DNA of 6,833 nt from Methanoregulaceae archaeon (lineage in GTDB: Archaea > Halobacteriota > Methanomicrobia > Methanomicrobiales > Methanospirillaceae), in the NCBI GenBank assembly GCA_019695435.1, contig JACTVF010000150.1:1-6833 (forward strand). Reading direction: 5' to 3'. The position numbers and the translations under genes are program-made. Below the pieces are notes generated by a model. That model was not told the origin of the DNA, did no database searches, and saw nothing but the letters and a program-made list of their open reading frames with translations. Position 1 is the stretch's first letter; the number at the start of each line of letters is the position of its first letter. Positions 5,011 through 6,833 of the stretch are shown piece after piece.

Positions 5011-5071
5011 TTATAGTATATATAAAAAATGTATGACATTTATAGTGAGTACAAACAAATATGTTACATAC
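5011..5071. promoter_or_regulatory. Bidirectional promoter/operator region between flavodoxin and HxlR genes
   Basis: TATATATAAAAA (5017-5028) can serve as a TATA element in both directions: the flavodoxin start lies about 60-70 bp to the left and the HxlR start about 37-44 bp to the right. A second box, ATTTATAG (5038-5045), lies closer to HxlR. The heptamer TTATAGT occurs at 5011-5017 and again at 5040-5046, 29 bp apart (about three helical turns). GTATGACAT (5031-5039) and ATGTTACATAC (5061-5071) form an imperfect inverted repeat around the likely HxlR start site. Such repeats are good candidates for HxlR-dimer operators controlling both genes, which is inference. Confidence 0.5.
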
Positions 5072-5441
5072 TAACATGATTGATACTATGGTTTCCCCGT
5101 CAAAAAAATACAAGTACAGCTGGCCAATCGAAGCAACCCTGGACGTGATCGGAGGCAAGTGGAAACCGCTGGTCATCTACCAGCTCAAGGACGGGACCCT
5201 GCGATTCAACCAGATCGTCAACAGGGTCGAGCCCCGGATCACCCAGAGAATGCTGACAAAAGAGCTCCGCGAACTGGAAAAAGACGGGCTCGTCAAGAGA
5301 AAGGTGTACCCGCAGGTCCCGCCGAAAGTGGAGTATTCGCTCACGGAAACAGGAGAATCCCTGATACCGATTCTCGATGAGCTCTGTGACTGGGGATCCG
5401 AACACATGGGGGATGACATCGAGTTCAGGTGCGAAGAATAG
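5061..5441 (+). CDS. HxlR-family winged-helix transcriptional regulator
   Basis: A 126-residue DNA-binding protein of the HxlR family. The signature [22 protein letters not shown] (21-42) is followed by [34 protein letters not shown] (47-80), which contains the recognition helix, and the wing [17 protein letters not shown] (82-98); the C-terminal helix aids dimerisation. Family members often sense electrophiles, quinones or aldehydes through a Cys just before the PxE motif. Here that position is Trp21 and the only cysteines are Cys109 and Cys124, so classical thiol sensing at that site is not possible. It is divergent from a flavodoxin and near an aldo/keto reductase, likely targets. The ATG at 5061 is used; ATGs at 5076 and 5088 are in frame, and the closer TATA box (5038-5045) would fit one of those. 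Confidence 0.9.
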   Translation: MLHTNMIDTMVSPSKKYKYSWPIEATLDVIGGKWKPLVIYQLKDGTLRFNQIVNRVEPRITQRMLTKELRELEKDGLVKRKVYPQVPPKVEYSLTETGESLIPILDELCDWGSEHMGDDIEFRCEE

Positions 5442-5495
5442 ATGGTACGGCCCCGGTACCAGCACATCCGTAAGAGAAGGAAGAGAGTACCATCT
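5440..5495 (+). terminator. Inverted repeat between HxlR and EVE genes
   Basis: AGATGGTAC (5440-5448), overlapping the HxlR stop, is perfectly complementary to GTACCATCT (5487-5495), with 38 nt between. GGTAC at 5444-5448 can alternatively pair with GTACC at 5456-5460 in a small hairpin. No strong T-run follows. It may help end the HxlR transcript or be a binding site next to the EVE promoter; the choice is open. Confidence 0.4.
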
Positions 5496-5500
5496 CAAGG

Positions 5501-5508
5501 TATTTTAT
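5501..5508 (+). promoter_or_regulatory. TATA box of the EVE-domain gene
   Basis: TATTTTAT is centred about 27 bp before the ATG at 5531, and no Shine-Dalgarno sequence precedes that codon (CATTCGGATAGC). A leaderless transcript is likely, and the gene is probably expressed separately from HxlR. Confidence 0.6.
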
Positions 5509-5530
5509 CCGGCAAAAACATTCGGATAGC

Positions 5531-5959
5531 ATGGCATTACCGCGCTACTGGATTATTGTTGCATCCCAGGAACACGTAATGCTGGGCGTTGCCGGAGGAT
5601 TTGCGCAGGCCGGACACGGAAAGCGGATCGGTCTCGCGAAAATGCATGCCGGGGACCGGATTATTTACTATTCTCCAAAGAAGGTATTCGGGGAAGACGA
5701 GCCGCTCCATGTGTTCACGGCACTTGGAGAAGTATCGGATGAGGATATAGTACAGGTCGAGATGTCGCCTGATTTCAAACCGTTCCGGAGAAAGGTGAAG
5801 TACCAGCGATCCGGTGCAGTAAAGATCGAGCCGTTGATAAACGATCTGGAGTTTATCCGGAACAAGAAATCGTGGGGCTATGCTTTCCGCTTTGGCTTGA
5901 TCGAGATACAGAAACCTGATTTCGACCGGATAGAAAAGGCGTTTGAAAACAAGGCGTGA
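5531..5959 (+). CDS. EVE-domain protein (UPF0310)
   Basis: A 142-residue single-domain EVE protein, a PUA-like fold thought to bind modified nucleobases in DNA or RNA. Family hallmarks are all visible: RYWIIVASQEHVMLGVAGGFAQAGHGK (5-31), the LAKMHAGDRIIYYSPK segment (35-50), EPLHVFTALGEV (57-68), VEMSPDFKPFRRKV (76-89), IEPLINDLEFI (99-109) and WGYAFRFGLIEI (115-126). The length is normal and nothing is missing. The start is set by the conserved N-terminus and the TATA box. EVE proteins are often encoded near restriction or defence genes; here the HNH-like gene is about 4 kb away and no methylase specificity genes are seen, so a defence role is speculative. A GC-rich hairpin begins at its stop codon. 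Confidence 0.93.
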   Translation: MALPRYWIIVASQEHVMLGVAGGFAQAGHGKRIGLAKMHAGDRIIYYSPKKVFGEDEPLHVFTALGEVSDEDIVQVEMSPDFKPFRRKVKYQRSGAVKIEPLINDLEFIRNKKSWGYAFRFGLIEIQKPDFDRIEKAFENKA

Positions 5960-5992
5960 CAACCCGGCCAGTCTCCCGTCCGGGGGCTTGTC
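5958..5992 (+). terminator. GC-rich hairpin at the end of the EVE gene
   Basis: GACAACCCGG (5958-5967), overlapping the TGA, pairs with CCGGGGGCTTGTC (5980-5992) through GACAA/TTGTC and CCCGG/CCGGG, with a small bulge. There is no T-run after it, so termination efficiency is doubtful; it could be a 3'-end stabiliser. Confidence 0.3.
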
Positions 5993-6442
5993 GGGTAGTC
6001 CCGGCAGAATCCCGGATAGTTCACTTCCCTTCAGAAACCTCCATTACCGTCGTAGGAAAATACCCTCAAATCACCGTTTTCCCGCCAAAATACGCCAATA
6101 AATCCGTCGGATTCCGACCTCCCGGGAAACGGCCGCTATCGCGTTCCGGTGGACGATCTCCCCTTGATCAGGCTCACGTATGTCGTAAATGAAAAAACGG
6201 CCATTATGGGGATCGGAATCAGGGGGCAAATACGCAGTATTTTTGTAAAATGACCCAGTATAACCGGGTTCCTGGTGGCCCCTGAATCCGGGCATTTTTC
6301 GGGATTTTTCGGGAGATGAAACGGGCAATCGGAGCCCGATACGAGCGTATTTTGAAGGCGCCGGAAGGGAAGTAAAGAGCCGATTCTCCGACAAGATCCA
6401 CACATTATTTCCGTTTGCCCTGCCCACATTTCGGTCACTAAT
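5993..6442. other. Non-coding region with many short inverted repeats
   Basis: About 450 bp without a credible gene on either strand. Minus-strand frames crossing it are Arg/Pro-rich shadows of the methyltransferase gene. Repeated structure is plain: AATCCG-T-CGGATT (6101-6113), AAATAC-GCA-GTATTT (6228-6242), ATCGG-AGC-CCGAT (6328-6340), a tandem ATTTTTCGGG doublet (6294-6313), and AAAATACGC (6087-6095) facing its inverse GCGTATTTT (6345-6353). The TATA-like ACATTATTT at 6402-6410 probably serves the downstream methyltransferase. The region may contain a structured RNA or remnants of an intergenic repeat. Confidence 0.4.
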
Positions 6443-6833
6443 ATGGCCGGCGAAAAACGCGATTTTGATGCAGAATCGGCAACGTGGGACGAGAACCCGG
6501 GCCGGGTAAAAATGGCGCATGAGGTGGCCCGGGCAATCCTTGGGGCAATCAAGCCGGGACCGGCTACGGACGTGCTGGACTTCGGGTGCGGGACGGGCCT
6601 TCTCTCCCTCGCCCTCCAGCCCCATGTCCGCACGATCACGACGGTCGACAGCTCGCAGGGGATGCTCGATGTGCTGGACAAAAAGATCAAGGCGCAGGGA
6701 CTCAAAAACGTCCGGACCCGGCGCGTGGACCTGGAACAGGGGAACAAGCTCACCGGAACGTTCGACCTCGCGGTCAGCAGTATGACCTTCCATCACATCC
6801 GGGACACCGGCATGCTCCTCGACCGGATAGCCG
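6443..6833 (+). CDS. Class I SAM-dependent methyltransferase (3' truncated by window)
   Basis: An open frame from ATG 6443-6445 runs off the end of the window, giving 130 residues of the N-terminal part. Motif I is VLDFGCGTGLLSLAL (44-58, the SAM-binding Gly-rich loop), the acidic residue after strand 2 is in TTVDSSQGML (66-75), motif II-like TFDLAVSSMTFHHI lies at 106-119, and an Asp in RRVDLEQG (93-100) matches the adenine-contacting position. The ordering is that of small class I methyltransferases of the Methyltransf_11/25 type. The N-terminal AGEKRDFDAESATWDENP is a common lead-in for this group. The substrate cannot be told. The start follows CACTAAT with no Shine-Dalgarno sequence, and the TATA-like box is about 37 bp upstream, so the leader is very short. 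It has no same-strand partner within the window. Confidence 0.88.
   Translation, partial: MAGEKRDFDAESATWDENPGRVKMAHEVARAILGAIKPGPATDVLDFGCGTGLLSLALQPHVRTITTVDSSQGMLDVLDKKIKAQGLKNVRTRRVDLEQGNKLTGTFDLAVSSMTFHHIRDTGMLLDRIA

Noticed and set aside
5100..5498. Minus-strand frame of 132 codons opposite the HxlR gene
   Set aside because: The plus strand holds a clear full-length HxlR regulator; the antisense product has no family feature.
6071..6796. Long minus-strand open frame (about 240 codons) across the intergenic region and the methyltransferase
   Set aside because: It is antisense to a methyltransferase with clear SAM motifs and its product is rich in Arg, Pro and Ser with no family feature.

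Overview
The window looks like chromosomal DNA of a methanogenic archaeon, most likely Methanomicrobiales and possibly the Methanoregula group. The reasons are archaeal TATA boxes about 23-30 bp before several start codons, many genes with no ribosome binding site (probable leaderless mRNAs), T-run terminators, and gene families common in these organisms: Cys-rich DUF2769-like proteins, a GYD protein, and an aldo/keto reductase with a C-terminal ferredoxin-like module. The genus is an inference.

Left part (1-2500). After the tail of an unidentified gene come three paralogous small Cys-rich proteins at 277-525, 1777-2025 and 2215-2457. Between the first two lie a GYD-domain protein (918-1208, +) and an HNH-type protein (1319-1720, -). 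The second and third Cys-rich genes look like a tandem duplication that includes the T-rich terminator and some 3' flank. A GC-rich, hairpin-forming repeat (about 591-742) lies between the first Cys-rich gene and the GYD gene.

Middle (2500-5500). About 380 bp without a convincing gene is followed by a redox block. This holds an aldo/keto reductase with two cysteine clusters (-), a flavodoxin (-), and a divergently transcribed HxlR-family regulator (+). A second copy of the GC-rich repeat, complete enough to show inverted ends and a possible target duplication, sits between the reductase and the flavodoxin. It may have split an older flavodoxin-reductase unit and may now supply the reductase promoter. 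The HxlR-flavodoxin intergenic region holds a bidirectional TATA region and operator-like repeats.

Right part (5500-6833). An EVE-domain (UPF0310) protein with a likely leaderless promoter is followed by about 480 bp of non-coding DNA with several short inverted repeats. The window ends inside a class I SAM-dependent methyltransferase.

No tRNA, rRNA, CRISPR array or transposase gene was seen. The most notable items are the Cys-rich paralogue cluster, the non-autonomous repeat element and its position in the redox locus, and the contrast between leaderless and Shine-Dalgarno-led genes.
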